NCBI GenBank assembly: GCA_902611815.1
Contig: CACMAZ010000001.1
Span: forward strand, 1 to 64,000
Source: an uncultured Pelagibacteraceae bacterium
GTDB lineage: Bacteria > Pseudomonadota > Alphaproteobacteria > Pelagibacterales > Pelagibacteraceae
DNA: 64,000 nucleotides
Reading direction: 5' to 3'
Shown: positions 36,369-44,537 of the stretch, in pieces
Layout of the letters: every line of letters begins with the position of its first letter
Numbering within the stretch: the stretch's first letter is position 1
Position numbers and translations under genes: made by a program
Notes under the pieces: generated by a model
What the model was told of the DNA's origin: nothing
Databases searched by the model: none
What the model saw: the letters and a program-made list of their open reading frames with translations, nothing else

Positions 36369-36650
36369 TTAATTTCTAAAATCCATAATGTTACCGCACT
36401 CTTCTGGATCAGTTTCAAACATACTGTTCATATCACCAAGTTGTTCTATGATTGCTTCTTTGCTTTCTGCTTCCCATCTACAAAATACTTTCATAGAATC
36501 TCCTGCTCCGACCATAGTAACTAAGCATCTTGCTTTTTCACCTGTCACTCCTTTTTTCAAATCTTCGTGTGGAGTTGAAGTAACAAAATCCATGAATTTT
36601 TTCTTCATCTCTTCAGATTTAAAAACGTGCGTTGCTAAATAGTTTTTCAT
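36369..36650 (-). CDS. small conserved protein, monooxygenase-like ferredoxin fold
   Basis: A 93-residue protein (MKNYLATHVFKSEEMKKKFM) with no signal peptide. RCLVTMVGAGDSMKVFCRWEAESKEAI and the size suggest a ferredoxin-like dimeric fold, as in antibiotic-biosynthesis monooxygenase-type or DUF1330-like proteins. Family not firmly recognised. A gene-start ribosome site (GAAAGGAAAAT) is present. It is the first of the small-protein run, about 80 bases after cysK. Confidence 0.65.
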   Translation of the reverse strand: MKNYLATHVFKSEEMKKKFMDFVTSTPHEDLKKGVTGEKARCLVTMVGAGDSMKVFCRWEAESKEAIIEQLGDMNSMFETDPEECGNIMDFRN

Positions 36651-36730
36651 TATTTTCCTTTCGTTAGTTTAATTTTAGTTAAATTAACTCACTAAGGTAA
36701 AGGTTTTATTACAAATGAGGAATGCGTTTT

Positions 36731-37732
36731 TTAGATCCAGCTAGGAATAGGAAGACCTTTTTCCTGTAAAAATTTTTTATTAAACAGCTTAGAGTTGTAT
36801 TTATCTGATCTATCACAAAGTATTGTTACAATTGTTTTTCCTGGTCCTAATTTTTTACCTAATTTAATCGCTCCTGTAACATTTATTGCACAACTAGTTC
36901 CCAAACTTAATCCTTCATTTTGAATTAAATCATATAGAACTGGTAAAGCTTCTTTGTCAGTTACTTTAAAAGCACCGTCAATTTTAGCTTTTGCAAAATT
37001 AGCAGTCACTCTACTTGATCCTATTCCTTCAGTAATTGAACTTCCTGAAGATTTTAATTCACCATTTTCAATATGATCAAAAAGAGAAGAGCCATCAGGA
37101 TCAGCTAAAAATATTTTTATATCTTTATTTTTTTCTTTTAGAAAACTACTTACTCCACCAATAGTTCCTCCAGTTCCAGATGAACAAACAAATCCATCAA
37201 CTTTTCCATCTGTTTGCATCCAGATCTCTGGACCAGTTGTTTCATAATGACCTTTTGAATTTGCAGTATTATCAAATTGGTTAGCCCAAACTACCCCATG
37301 GTTATTAGAACTCTTTAAGTCATCTGCTAATTTAGCAGCTACTTTTACAAAATTACCATCATCTTTGTAAGGTTTAGGTGGTACCAACCTTAAGTCAGCA
37401 CCCATATTTCTTAGCATATCTTTTTTCTCTTGAGTTTGATCTTCATTCATAACAATAATTGTTTTATACCCAATAGAATTTCCGATTAAACACAAACCAA
37501 TTCCTGTATTGCCAGCAGTTCCTTCAACAATCGTCCCGCCTTTTGATATTAGTTTTTTTTCCTCAGCATCTTTAATTAAAGCAAGTGCTGCTCTATCTTT
37601 AACTGAGCCACCAGGATTTAAGTATTCTGCTTTGCCATAAATATTACATCCAGTTATCTCAGATGCAGCTCTCAGTTTTACAAGAGGAGTATTTCCAATA
37701 CCTTCTATAAAATTATTTTGAGGTTTATTCAT
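36731..37732 (-). CDS. cysK: cysteine synthase (O-acetylserine thiol-lyase)
   Basis: PLP-dependent synthesis of cysteine from O-acetylserine and sulfide. The start reads GIGNTPLVKLRAASE, followed by the PLP lysine in NPGGSVKDRAAL, VEGTAGNTGIGLCL, SSGTGGTIGGVSSFLKE and LGTSCAINVTGAIKLG. The 333-residue length is slightly longer than E. coli CysK. It begins immediately after cysE, making a two-gene cysteine-biosynthesis operon. Confidence 0.93.
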   Translation of the reverse strand: MNKPQNNFIEGIGNTPLVKLRAASEITGCNIYGKAEYLNPGGSVKDRAALALIKDAEEKKLISKGGTIVEGTAGNTGIGLCLIGNSIGYKTIIVMNEDQTQEKKDMLRNMGADLRLVPPKPYKDDGNFVKVAAKLADDLKSSNNHGVVWANQFDNTANSKGHYETTGPEIWMQTDGKVDGFVCSSGTGGTIGGVSSFLKEKNKDIKIFLADPDGSSLFDHIENGELKSSGSSITEGIGSSRVTANFAKAKIDGAFKVTDKEALPVLYDLIQNEGLSLGTSCAINVTGAIKLGKKLGPGKTIVTILCDRSDKYNSKLFNKKFLQEKGLPIPSWI

Positions 37733-38314
37733 TTAATTTTTGTCACTATCTTGAGTAATTCCGTATGGTTTAAAGTTTTCATCTTGTGTAGAAACTTCAC
37801 CAACATTTTTAGCTGGTATACCAACCATTACAGAGTTTTCATCAACATCTTTTGTAACAACAGCATTTGCACCAATTTTTGCATTTTTTCCGACTACAAC
37901 TGGTCCTAATATCTGAGCACCTGATCCTACAACTACATTATCCATTAATGTTGGATGTCTTTTTGTATTTCTTTGATCATCTGAATTAATACTTGGAGAT
38001 ATTCCACCAAGGGTGACCATATGATAAATAGTTACATTATCACCAATTTCAGAGGTCTCACCTATAACAACTCCCATACCGTGATCTATAAATAAATTTT
38101 TTCCGATCTTTGCATTAGGATGAATTTCTATTCCTGTTAAAAATCTTGAAAACTGAGAAATTATTCTTGCAATCAAATTAAATTTTGCAATTGCAAAAAA
38201 ATTTGCAATTCTATGAAAGAAAACAGCTTTTGCACCAGGATAAGTTAAAATCACACTTAACTTTGATTTAGCAGCTGGATCTCTTTTAATTATAGAATCT
38301 AAAAATTCATTCAT
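37733..38314 (-). CDS. cysE: serine O-acetyltransferase
   Basis: Makes O-acetylserine from serine and acetyl-CoA. At 193 residues it is a short CysE. The left-handed hexapeptide repeats are clear: [46 protein letters not shown] and [18 protein letters not shown]. The catalytic His is in FIDHGMGV. The N-terminal helical part is reduced and the C-terminal tail ([14 protein letters not shown]) differs from E. coli, so complex formation with CysK may differ. It is in tandem with cysK. Confidence 0.93.
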   Translation of the reverse strand: MNEFLDSIIKRDPAAKSKLSVILTYPGAKAVFFHRIANFFAIAKFNLIARIISQFSRFLTGIEIHPNAKIGKNLFIDHGMGVVIGETSEIGDNVTIYHMVTLGGISPSINSDDQRNTKRHPTLMDNVVVGSGAQILGPVVVGKNAKIGANAVVTKDVDENSVMVGIPAKNVGEVSTQDENFKPYGITQDSDKN

Positions 38315-38329
38315 GTTAATTACAGTTTT

Positions 38330-39028
38330 TTATGCTTTAACTTGATTTAAAGTTAAACCCTTAAGATTAGCTGGAACAGCTACATCCATCATTTTTGGGT
38401 TAGCAAGTTTAAGGTTATTCATTATTTCTACGTATTGGTCAACAGAATTAACTTGTAATCTTGGATTATTTTTTCTCTCTGATCCAATTGTAGAATGTTT
38501 TTTACCATTATAGTCATGTGCAGGATATACCATCGTATTTTCCGGTAATTTTAATAATTTGTTAAATATAGAGTCGTACTGTTGTTTAGCATTACCGTTT
38601 TGAAAATCAGTTCTTCCAGTTCCATTTATTAAAAGTGTGTCACCTGTAAAAACTCTATCGTTCATTAAATAACTGTAAGAACAATCTGTGTGACCAGGTG
38701 TGTACATTACTTTTAAATTAATATTATCAATTTTTACATTTTCATCTTCCTTCACTCTTAAGTCTACAACTTCAGACTTTGAGTTATCGCCCATAATTTT
38801 TGTGCAACTTGTTCTTTTACTTAACTCATTTAAACCAGTTATATGATCAGCATGAATGTGTGTATCAATTACTTTTACTAATTTTAATTCTAATTTATTT
38901 AAAAGATTTATGTATTGATCTGTGTGTTCTAAAACTGGATCTATGATTAAAGCTTCTCTACCTTTGCCGCTTGATAATATGTACGTATAGGTTGAAGACT
39001 TAGTATCAAATAATTGCTCAAATATCAT
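38330..39028 (-). CDS. ETHE1-like persulfide dioxygenase (MBL fold)
   Basis: Metallo-beta-lactamase-fold protein with the iron site in THIHADHITG, TPGHTDCSYSYL and FTGDTLL. GTGRTDFQNGNAKQQYDS is the ETHE1-type signature (RTDFQ). Such enzymes oxidise glutathione persulfide to sulfite. At 232 residues it is typical. I start at the ATG at 39028 (MIFEQLFD), where similarity begins, although the frame stays open further upstream. It is upstream of cysE-cysK, so the three form a sulfur-assimilation/persulfide group. Confidence 0.88.
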   Translation of the reverse strand: MIFEQLFDTKSSTYTYILSSGKGREALIIDPVLEHTDQYINLLNKLELKLVKVIDTHIHADHITGLNELSKRTSCTKIMGDNSKSEVVDLRVKEDENVKIDNINLKVMYTPGHTDCSYSYLMNDRVFTGDTLLINGTGRTDFQNGNAKQQYDSIFNKLLKLPENTMVYPAHDYNGKKHSTIGSERKNNPRLQVNSVDQYVEIMNNLKLANPKMMDVAVPANLKGLTLNQVKA

Positions 39029-39103
39029 ATTAATGATCACTTTATAAAAAATTGCATAGCAAATCAATCTTGCATATAATTTGTTTATAAAAAGGAGAGT
39101 ATA

Positions 39104-39766
39104 ATGACTTTAAAAATAAATAGCTTAGCACCTGACTTTAAAGCTAAAACAACTATAGGTGATATATCATTTCACGAGTGGTTAGGAGATAGTTGGGGTG
39201 TTTTATTTTCGCATCCAAAAGATTTTACTCCAGTTTGTACAACTGAACTTGGATCTTTAGCTAGAATGAAACCTGAGTTTGATAAAAGAAATGTCAAAGT
39301 TATTGGTTTAAGTGTAGACCCAGTTGCAGATCACGTTAAATGGCTGGACGACATTAAAGATGTAACAGGAATGAAACCTGATTATCCAATAATTGCGGAT
39401 GAGGATCTAAAAATTGCAAAACTTTATAATATGTTAGAGGGTGATGCAGGAACTACTTCAATGGGTAGAACTGCAGTTGATAACCAAACAGTTAGAACAG
39501 TTTTTATTATTAGACCAGATAAAAGAATTGGTTTGTTCTTAACTTATCCAATGGCAACTGGAAGAAACTTTATGGAATTATTGAGATCAATAGACTCAAT
39601 GCAGTTAACTGCAAAACATAAAGTTGCAACACCAGCAGATTGGAAAAAAGGTGAAGAAGTTATCATTGTTCCAGCGGTCAAAGATGATGAAGCTAAGAAA
39701 TTGTTTCCAGATGGTTGGAATGCAGTTAAACCTTATTTAAGAAAAGTACCAGATCCATCGAAGTAG
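39104..39766 (+). CDS. 1-Cys peroxiredoxin (Prx6 type)
   Basis: Reduces peroxides with a single peroxidatic Cys in HPKDFTPVCTTELG. The Prx6-type C-terminal domain is present: TVRTVFIIRPDKRIGLFLTYPMATGRNF, then VATPADWKKGEEVIIVP. The 220-residue length is standard. It has a strong ribosome site (AAAGGAGAG), suggesting high expression. It is divergent from the persulfide dioxygenase gene; a methyltransferase gene follows one base after the stop. Confidence 0.93.
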   Translation: MTLKINSLAPDFKAKTTIGDISFHEWLGDSWGVLFSHPKDFTPVCTTELGSLARMKPEFDKRNVKVIGLSVDPVADHVKWLDDIKDVTGMKPDYPIIADEDLKIAKLYNMLEGDAGTTSMGRTAVDNQTVRTVFIIRPDKRIGLFLTYPMATGRNFMELLRSIDSMQLTAKHKVATPADWKKGEEVIIVPAVKDDEAKKLFPDGWNAVKPYLRKVPDPSK

Positions 39767-39767
39767 G

Positions 39768-40421
39768 TTGGACAATAAGATTTTAATCGAACAATCTCAG
39801 CATTGGGAAAAAAGTTTCTCAAGTAAGCCTGAGATGTTTGGTTCTGAACCAAGTCACTCTGCAAAAATAGCTTTAGAAAATTTTAAGAAAAATAACGTAA
39901 AACACATCATTGAACTTGGTGCAGGACTAGGACGAGATACAATTTTTTTTGCTAAAAATTCTATTAAAGTAACTGCTTTAGATTATAGCCCAACTGCAGT
40001 TGAAATAATTAAAAATAAGTCAAACAGCTTAGGTTTAAATGATTTGATTAACGCTCAAACACATGACTTAAGACAAAAATTAAATTTTGCAGATAATAGT
40101 TTTGATGGTTGTTACTCACATATGCTTTATTGTATGGCTTTTACATATTCTGAATTAGAAAATTTGAATACCGAGGTCTGTAGAGTTTTAAATAAAGATT
40201 CATTAAATATTTATACAGTTAGAAACCATTCAGATGCAGATTATAAAAAAGGTACACATCGAGGTGAAGATCTATATGAAATGAATGGATATATTGTTCA
40301 TTATTTTTCAGATGAAAAAATTAAAAAATTAGTAAAAGGATTTAAAAATTTAAGTATTGATCATTTTAATGAAGGAAGTTTTCCTAGAAAATTATCATTA
40401 GTCGTTAATCAAAAAATTTAA
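39768..40421 (+). CDS. SAM-dependent class I methyltransferase (TehB-like)
   Basis: A 217-residue methyltransferase starting at a TTG right after the peroxiredoxin stop. Motif I is IIELGAGLGRDTIFFA, with ALDYSPTAVEI (acidic ribose site), LNFADNSFDGCYSHMLYCMAFT and VLNKDSLNIYTVRNHSD. It resembles TehB/small thiol- or chalcogen-methyltransferase relatives. Pairing with a peroxiredoxin suggests a stress role, but the substrate is inferred only by class. Confidence 0.8.
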   Translation: MDNKILIEQSQHWEKSFSSKPEMFGSEPSHSAKIALENFKKNNVKHIIELGAGLGRDTIFFAKNSIKVTALDYSPTAVEIIKNKSNSLGLNDLINAQTHDLRQKLNFADNSFDGCYSHMLYCMAFTYSELENLNTEVCRVLNKDSLNIYTVRNHSDADYKKGTHRGEDLYEMNGYIVHYFSDEKIKKLVKGFKNLSIDHFNEGSFPRKLSLVVNQKI

Positions 40422-40422
40422 T

Positions 40423-41037
40423 ATGGAATACTTATTAATTGGTTTTTTTACTGGTCTAAGTTTAATTTTAGCACTTGGTGCTCAAAATATATTTGTAATA
40501 GAGCAGGGTTTAAAAAGACAATATACTTTTTTAGTATGCTTAATTTGCTCAATTTCAGATTATCTTTTAATTTTTTTAGGTATTATCTTATTTGAATTCT
40601 TTCAAAGTTATTTTAACCAAACAATTGAACTCATATTAAATATTCTATTATTATTATTTTTGTTACATTTTATTTATTCTAAAATAAAATTAAGTTTTTC
40701 AAATGTTGATTTTTCAACAAACAAAACTGATGAAACTTTTAAAAGTATTTTCTTAAAGACCTTAGGCTTTACTTATTTAAATCCGCACGTTTATTCTGAT
40801 ACAGTTTTTTTTCTAGGAAATTTCTCTAAAAATTTTGCTTTGATTAACAAAATATATTTTGGATTAGGTGCCACGATATCTTCTTTTTTATTTTTTTTTA
40901 CTATTGGTTATTTAGCAAATTATTTGTCCAAATATTTAAATAATAAAAGAACTTGGTTTTATATAAATATACTAGTCATTCTTTTTATGACTGTTTTGTC
41001 TTTATATGTTTTAAATACTATTCTTAATTTCTATTGA
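40423..41037 (+). CDS. LysE/ArgO-family amino acid exporter
   Basis: A 204-residue protein with about six membrane segments. The pattern LALGAQNIFVIEQGLKRQYT near the start and TLGFTYLNPHVYSDTVFFLG in the middle are LysE family hallmarks (the NPHVYLD-type motif). Members export basic amino acids such as lysine and arginine. It starts one base after the methyltransferase stop, in a peroxiredoxin-methyltransferase-LysE run. Confidence 0.9.
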   Translation: MEYLLIGFFTGLSLILALGAQNIFVIEQGLKRQYTFLVCLICSISDYLLIFLGIILFEFFQSYFNQTIELILNILLLLFLLHFIYSKIKLSFSNVDFSTNKTDETFKSIFLKTLGFTYLNPHVYSDTVFFLGNFSKNFALINKIYFGLGATISSFLFFFTIGYLANYLSKYLNNKRTWFYINILVILFMTVLSLYVLNTILNFY

Positions 41038-41104
41038 TATAGAACACTTTTAAACGTCAATTTAGACCCATTGGTTTTTAAAAAAAAATAACTAAATAAG
41101 AAGT

Positions 41105-41767
41105 ATGAACAATTTAGAAAAACATTATGAGCCAAATAACTTTAGCGATAAGGTTGCTTTAGGTTTTACAAAGTTTTTAAGATTTCTAGCTGATACTTTT
41201 TTTAAGAAAAGATACGGCCATAGAGCTGTTGTATTAGAAACAGTTGCTGCAGTACCTGGAATGGTAGCTGGAATGCTAATTCACTTAAAATCTCTAAGAA
41301 AAATGGAAGATGATAAAGGGTGGATTAAAATTCTTTTAGATGAAGCAGAAAATGAAAGAATGCATTTAATGACTTTTATTCATGTTGCAAAGCCAACATG
41401 GTTAGAAAGAGTTATTATTTTGATGGCTCAATTTATTTTTATTGTTACATACGCTATTATTTATTTAGTATCTCAAAGAACTGCTCATAGAATTGTTGGA
41501 TATTTTGAAGAAGAAGCTGTTAGAAGTTACACAGAATATTTACACGAATTAGAGACTGGCAAAATAAAAGATGAGCCAGCTCCAGAAGTTGCAATAAATT
41601 ATTGGAACTTACCTTTGCACGCTACACTTAAAGATGTAGTTAGAGTAATTCGTGATGATGAAGCGGGACACCGTGATGTGAACCATAGTTTTGCAAATAT
41701 CATTAACGAAAAAAAATACCCTAAAAAAGAAGAAAATATTAGCTCTAAAGATTTAAGTAGAGAATAA
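41105..41767 (+). CDS. aox: alternative oxidase, cyanide-insensitive ubiquinol oxidase
   Basis: Di-iron monotopic membrane protein that passes electrons from ubiquinol to oxygen without pumping protons. All iron-ligand motifs are present: [14 protein letters not shown] (first Glu), [14 protein letters not shown] (Glu and His), [15 protein letters not shown], and [13 protein letters not shown] (final Glu and His). One or two hydrophobic helices lie around residues 110-130. The 220-residue length is close to other bacterial AOX proteins and lacks the plant N-terminal transit and regulatory cysteine regions. It is preceded by a 67-base gap and is likely monocistronic. Confidence 0.96.
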   Translation: MNNLEKHYEPNNFSDKVALGFTKFLRFLADTFFKKRYGHRAVVLETVAAVPGMVAGMLIHLKSLRKMEDDKGWIKILLDEAENERMHLMTFIHVAKPTWLERVIILMAQFIFIVTYAIIYLVSQRTAHRIVGYFEEEAVRSYTEYLHELETGKIKDEPAPEVAINYWNLPLHATLKDVVRVIRDDEAGHRDVNHSFANIINEKKYPKKEENISSKDLSRE

Positions 41768-41809
41768 ATTCTATTTTTATATATTCATTTTTTAAATTTT
41801 CAATTTAAG

Positions 41810-43912
41810 ATGAATAAAATAATAAAAATATTTTATCTAATTTTATTATTTCTAAGCACATTTCATTTTAAAGCTATAGCGGAGCCAACCTTTGTCCAAA
41901 GCAAATCAATCGACACAGCCACTTATTATGGACTTACATTTAATAATGATGGAACAAAAATGTATACTTTAAGAAGTGGAGGAACAACGGATGCAGTTAT
42001 TGAACATATATTAACTACCGCATATGACATTTCAACGGCAACCGTAAATAATACTAAAGTAGTACATGTAAGTGGAGGTAATAACTCTCATGTACCAACA
42101 CAAGTAGTGTTCAATAACGATGGAACAAAAATGTTTATTGTTAACCATGCTGGTAGAAAGACAGTAGATTACTGGTCACTAAGTACTGCATTTGATGTTT
42201 CAACTGCTACATTTGATGGCGCATATAGTCTCGTTGGTAAAGAACAAAGAGCTAATTCAATTGCATTTAATAATGATGGTACCAGAATGTTTATTGCTGG
42301 TGTAGGAAATGACTCACAAGTACGTATTCATGAATTTTCACTAGATACAGCATTTGATCTTAGCTCAGGAGTTACTCAACTTAATACTGAAGACCTAATT
42401 TCTTTTCACAATCACATAGATGGAGTTACTTTTAATTACGATGGTACTAAAATGTATACCATTAATGGTACAGAAGATTTGATGTCTCAGTTTAAATTAA
42501 CCACACCTTATGATGTTTCTACTTTATCTCTTGAAGGCACCTATGATGTAAGTTCTCTTACTAATAATTCAAGAGAAGTTGTGTTTAGTAATGATGGAAG
42601 TAAAATGTTTATCCTTGATGATCTCGATAATAAAATTCATGAATTCAACCTAAGTTGTAATTGGAGCATAATCGATGGTGCTTGTGATGATCCAATAACT
42701 ACTTCTGATGAGGGTAAAGATATTTTAAGTTCAATCGAGTCTCAAACTGCAACTGCTAAACAAATTGCTATTCAAGCAAGTACTCCAGTTCTTAACCGTA
42801 TGTATTGGTTAAGAAGACATAGAACAAGCGATCAATTAAGTAATCAAAACATTAAATTTAACTTTCCAAATAAAACAATAGCGTCTTTAGCAAAAGTTAT
42901 TCCAATATCTGAAAAATCAAATAATACTTTAAACAAGTTGTCTGACAGCTGGTCATTTTGGAGCGAAGGTAGTGTGAGTTTTGGTAAGACAGGCGATACA
43001 TCTTCTTCATCATCTAAAAAAATTAATACCAAGGGCATTACACTTGGAATGGATAAAAAGATAAGCAAAAATAGATTATATGGTTATGCACTTAGATTTG
43101 GTAATGATGATGTTGATGTAGGCACATCTGGAACTAATTTAGATACAAAGTCTTTTAGTTTATCTGTTTATGGAACTTTTCCTCATGATGATGAAAAATT
43201 TACTGAAGGTATTCTTGGAGTAAGCACATTGAAGACTGATCATCTTAGAAAAGGCGGAGGAAGCACTAGAACAGGAGAGAGAGATGGTGCACAAATATTT
43301 GGCTCACTAAATTACTTATCAACATATAAAAAAGAAAATTTTAATATTACTCCTAATTTAAGAATTGATTTAAGCTATACAGAGTTGTCCAAATATAGAG
43401 AAAAAGGTCCTGCAGCTTTAGTTTACAAAGCTCAAACAATTGAAACTGGAATGATATCTACTGGTTTTACAATAAGTGATATTTTAGATTTTAATACTTT
43501 TACTTTTAAACCAAATGGTGGATTAGAGCTTGGAGTAGATTTTAGCCCGTCTTCAGACGCTACTTATCGTTATCTATCGGAAACTACAGAATATACAAAA
43601 TCAATTGATCAAGATTCTAAAAATTTAATAGCAAATATTGGATTTGATTTAATTACAGATAATGGTTTTTCTATAATGACTATCTATGAAAGAAATCAAA
43701 GTGACAATACCCATAGTGATACTTTGTACATAGGATTTGGTTATATTCCATCAGATAACAATGAATACGCTTTGAGCTTAGATAATGATAAAGCATCTCT
43801 AACTTATAACAAAAATTTAAATGGTTTTGATATCAGAGTGAATGCAAATTATAATTTGATGAGTTCAATTCCTGATTATGGTGCAACTATTGAGCTTGCT
43901 AGTGCTTTTTAA
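41810..43912 (+). CDS. autotransporter with N-terminal beta-propeller repeats
   Basis: A 700-residue secreted protein: signal peptide (about residues 1-24, LFLSTFHFKAIA), five repeats of roughly 45-60 residues containing FNNDGTKMF/Y (TFNNDGTKMYTL, VFNNDGTKMFIV, AFNNDGTRMFIA, TFNYDGTKMYTI, VFSNDGSKMFIL), then a linker and a C-terminal autotransporter-type beta barrel (about residues 400-700) ending in the usual terminal Phe (IELASAF). The repeats resemble lactonase/YVTN-type propeller blades. It is likely displayed on or released from the outer membrane. The ligand is unknown. Confidence 0.8.
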   Translation: MNKIIKIFYLILLFLSTFHFKAIAEPTFVQSKSIDTATYYGLTFNNDGTKMYTLRSGGTTDAVIEHILTTAYDISTATVNNTKVVHVSGGNNSHVPTQVVFNNDGTKMFIVNHAGRKTVDYWSLSTAFDVSTATFDGAYSLVGKEQRANSIAFNNDGTRMFIAGVGNDSQVRIHEFSLDTAFDLSSGVTQLNTEDLISFHNHIDGVTFNYDGTKMYTINGTEDLMSQFKLTTPYDVSTLSLEGTYDVSSLTNNSREVVFSNDGSKMFILDDLDNKIHEFNLSCNWSIIDGACDDPITTSDEGKDILSSIESQTATAKQIAIQASTPVLNRMYWLRRHRTSDQLSNQNIKFNFPNKTIASLAKVIPISEKSNNTLNKLSDSWSFWSEGSVSFGKTGDTSSSSSKKINTKGITLGMDKKISKNRLYGYALRFGNDDVDVGTSGTNLDTKSFSLSVYGTFPHDDEKFTEGILGVSTLKTDHLRKGGGSTRTGERDGAQIFGSLNYLSTYKKENFNITPNLRIDLSYTELSKYREKGPAALVYKAQTIETGMISTGFTISDILDFNTFTFKPNGGLELGVDFSPSSDATYRYLSETTEYTKSIDQDSKNLIANIGFDLITDNGFSIMTIYERNQSDNTHSDTLYIGFGYIPSDNNEYALSLDNDKASLTYNKNLNGFDIRVNANYNLMSSIPDYGATIELASAF

Positions 43913-43977
43913 AAATTATTTCATAATTCCAGAATAAAAAAACTTGATTAGTATAGTAAATGATTTAATGTAAAATT

Positions 43978-44493
43978 GTGAGAATTATAATTTTTATATC
44001 TGCATTACTTTTATTAAACTCATGTGCCAGCACTATGTCTGGTAATACACAGCCAGTTACAATTTCTACAAATGTTGCAAACGCAAAGTGTACACTAACT
44101 AATGAAAAAGGTTCTTGGTTAGCACAAGCACCTGGCAGTGCTGTGGTCACAAATTCAAGAGAAAATTTATCTGTTAGATGTGAAAAAGAAGGGTATCAAA
44201 CAGCAGTTGTTAGTGTGCCATCAAAACATAAAGACTCAGCTACATGGGGAAATGTTATATTAGGTGGTGGGATAGGTTATATCTGGGATAGAAATACAGG
44301 GGCTGCATTTATATATCCATCAACAATAAACTTGACTTTGGTTAAGAATGAAACATCAAACACAAATCAATCAACGGATGTTAAGTTATCAGGAAGCACC
44401 GTAGAACAACTGAAACAATTAAACGATTTATACAAATCAGGTATATTGACTGAAAAAGAATTTACTAAAGCCAAAAAAAAATTATTAAATTAA
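43978..44493 (+). CDS. lipoprotein with C-terminal SHOCT domain
   Basis: A 171-residue protein that starts at GTG and has a lipobox, LLLNSCAS, so it is likely a lipoprotein. The middle resembles the PEGA-like/serine-rich modules QPVTISTNVANAKCTLTNEKG and ENLSVRCEKEGYQTAVVSV. An IWDRNTGAAFIYPSTINL stretch follows. The last 28 residues, EQLKQLNDLYKSGILTEKEF, form a SHOCT motif, as in the proteins encoded at 34380 and 57547. Function unknown. Confidence 0.75.
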   Translation: MRIIIFISALLLLNSCASTMSGNTQPVTISTNVANAKCTLTNEKGSWLAQAPGSAVVTNSRENLSVRCEKEGYQTAVVSVPSKHKDSATWGNVILGGGIGYIWDRNTGAAFIYPSTINLTLVKNETSNTNQSTDVKLSGSTVEQLKQLNDLYKSGILTEKEFTKAKKKLLN

Positions 44494-44537
44494 ATCTTTA
44501 AAACTCAAAACTTAGCTAGTCAGCGCTTTGTAAAAAA

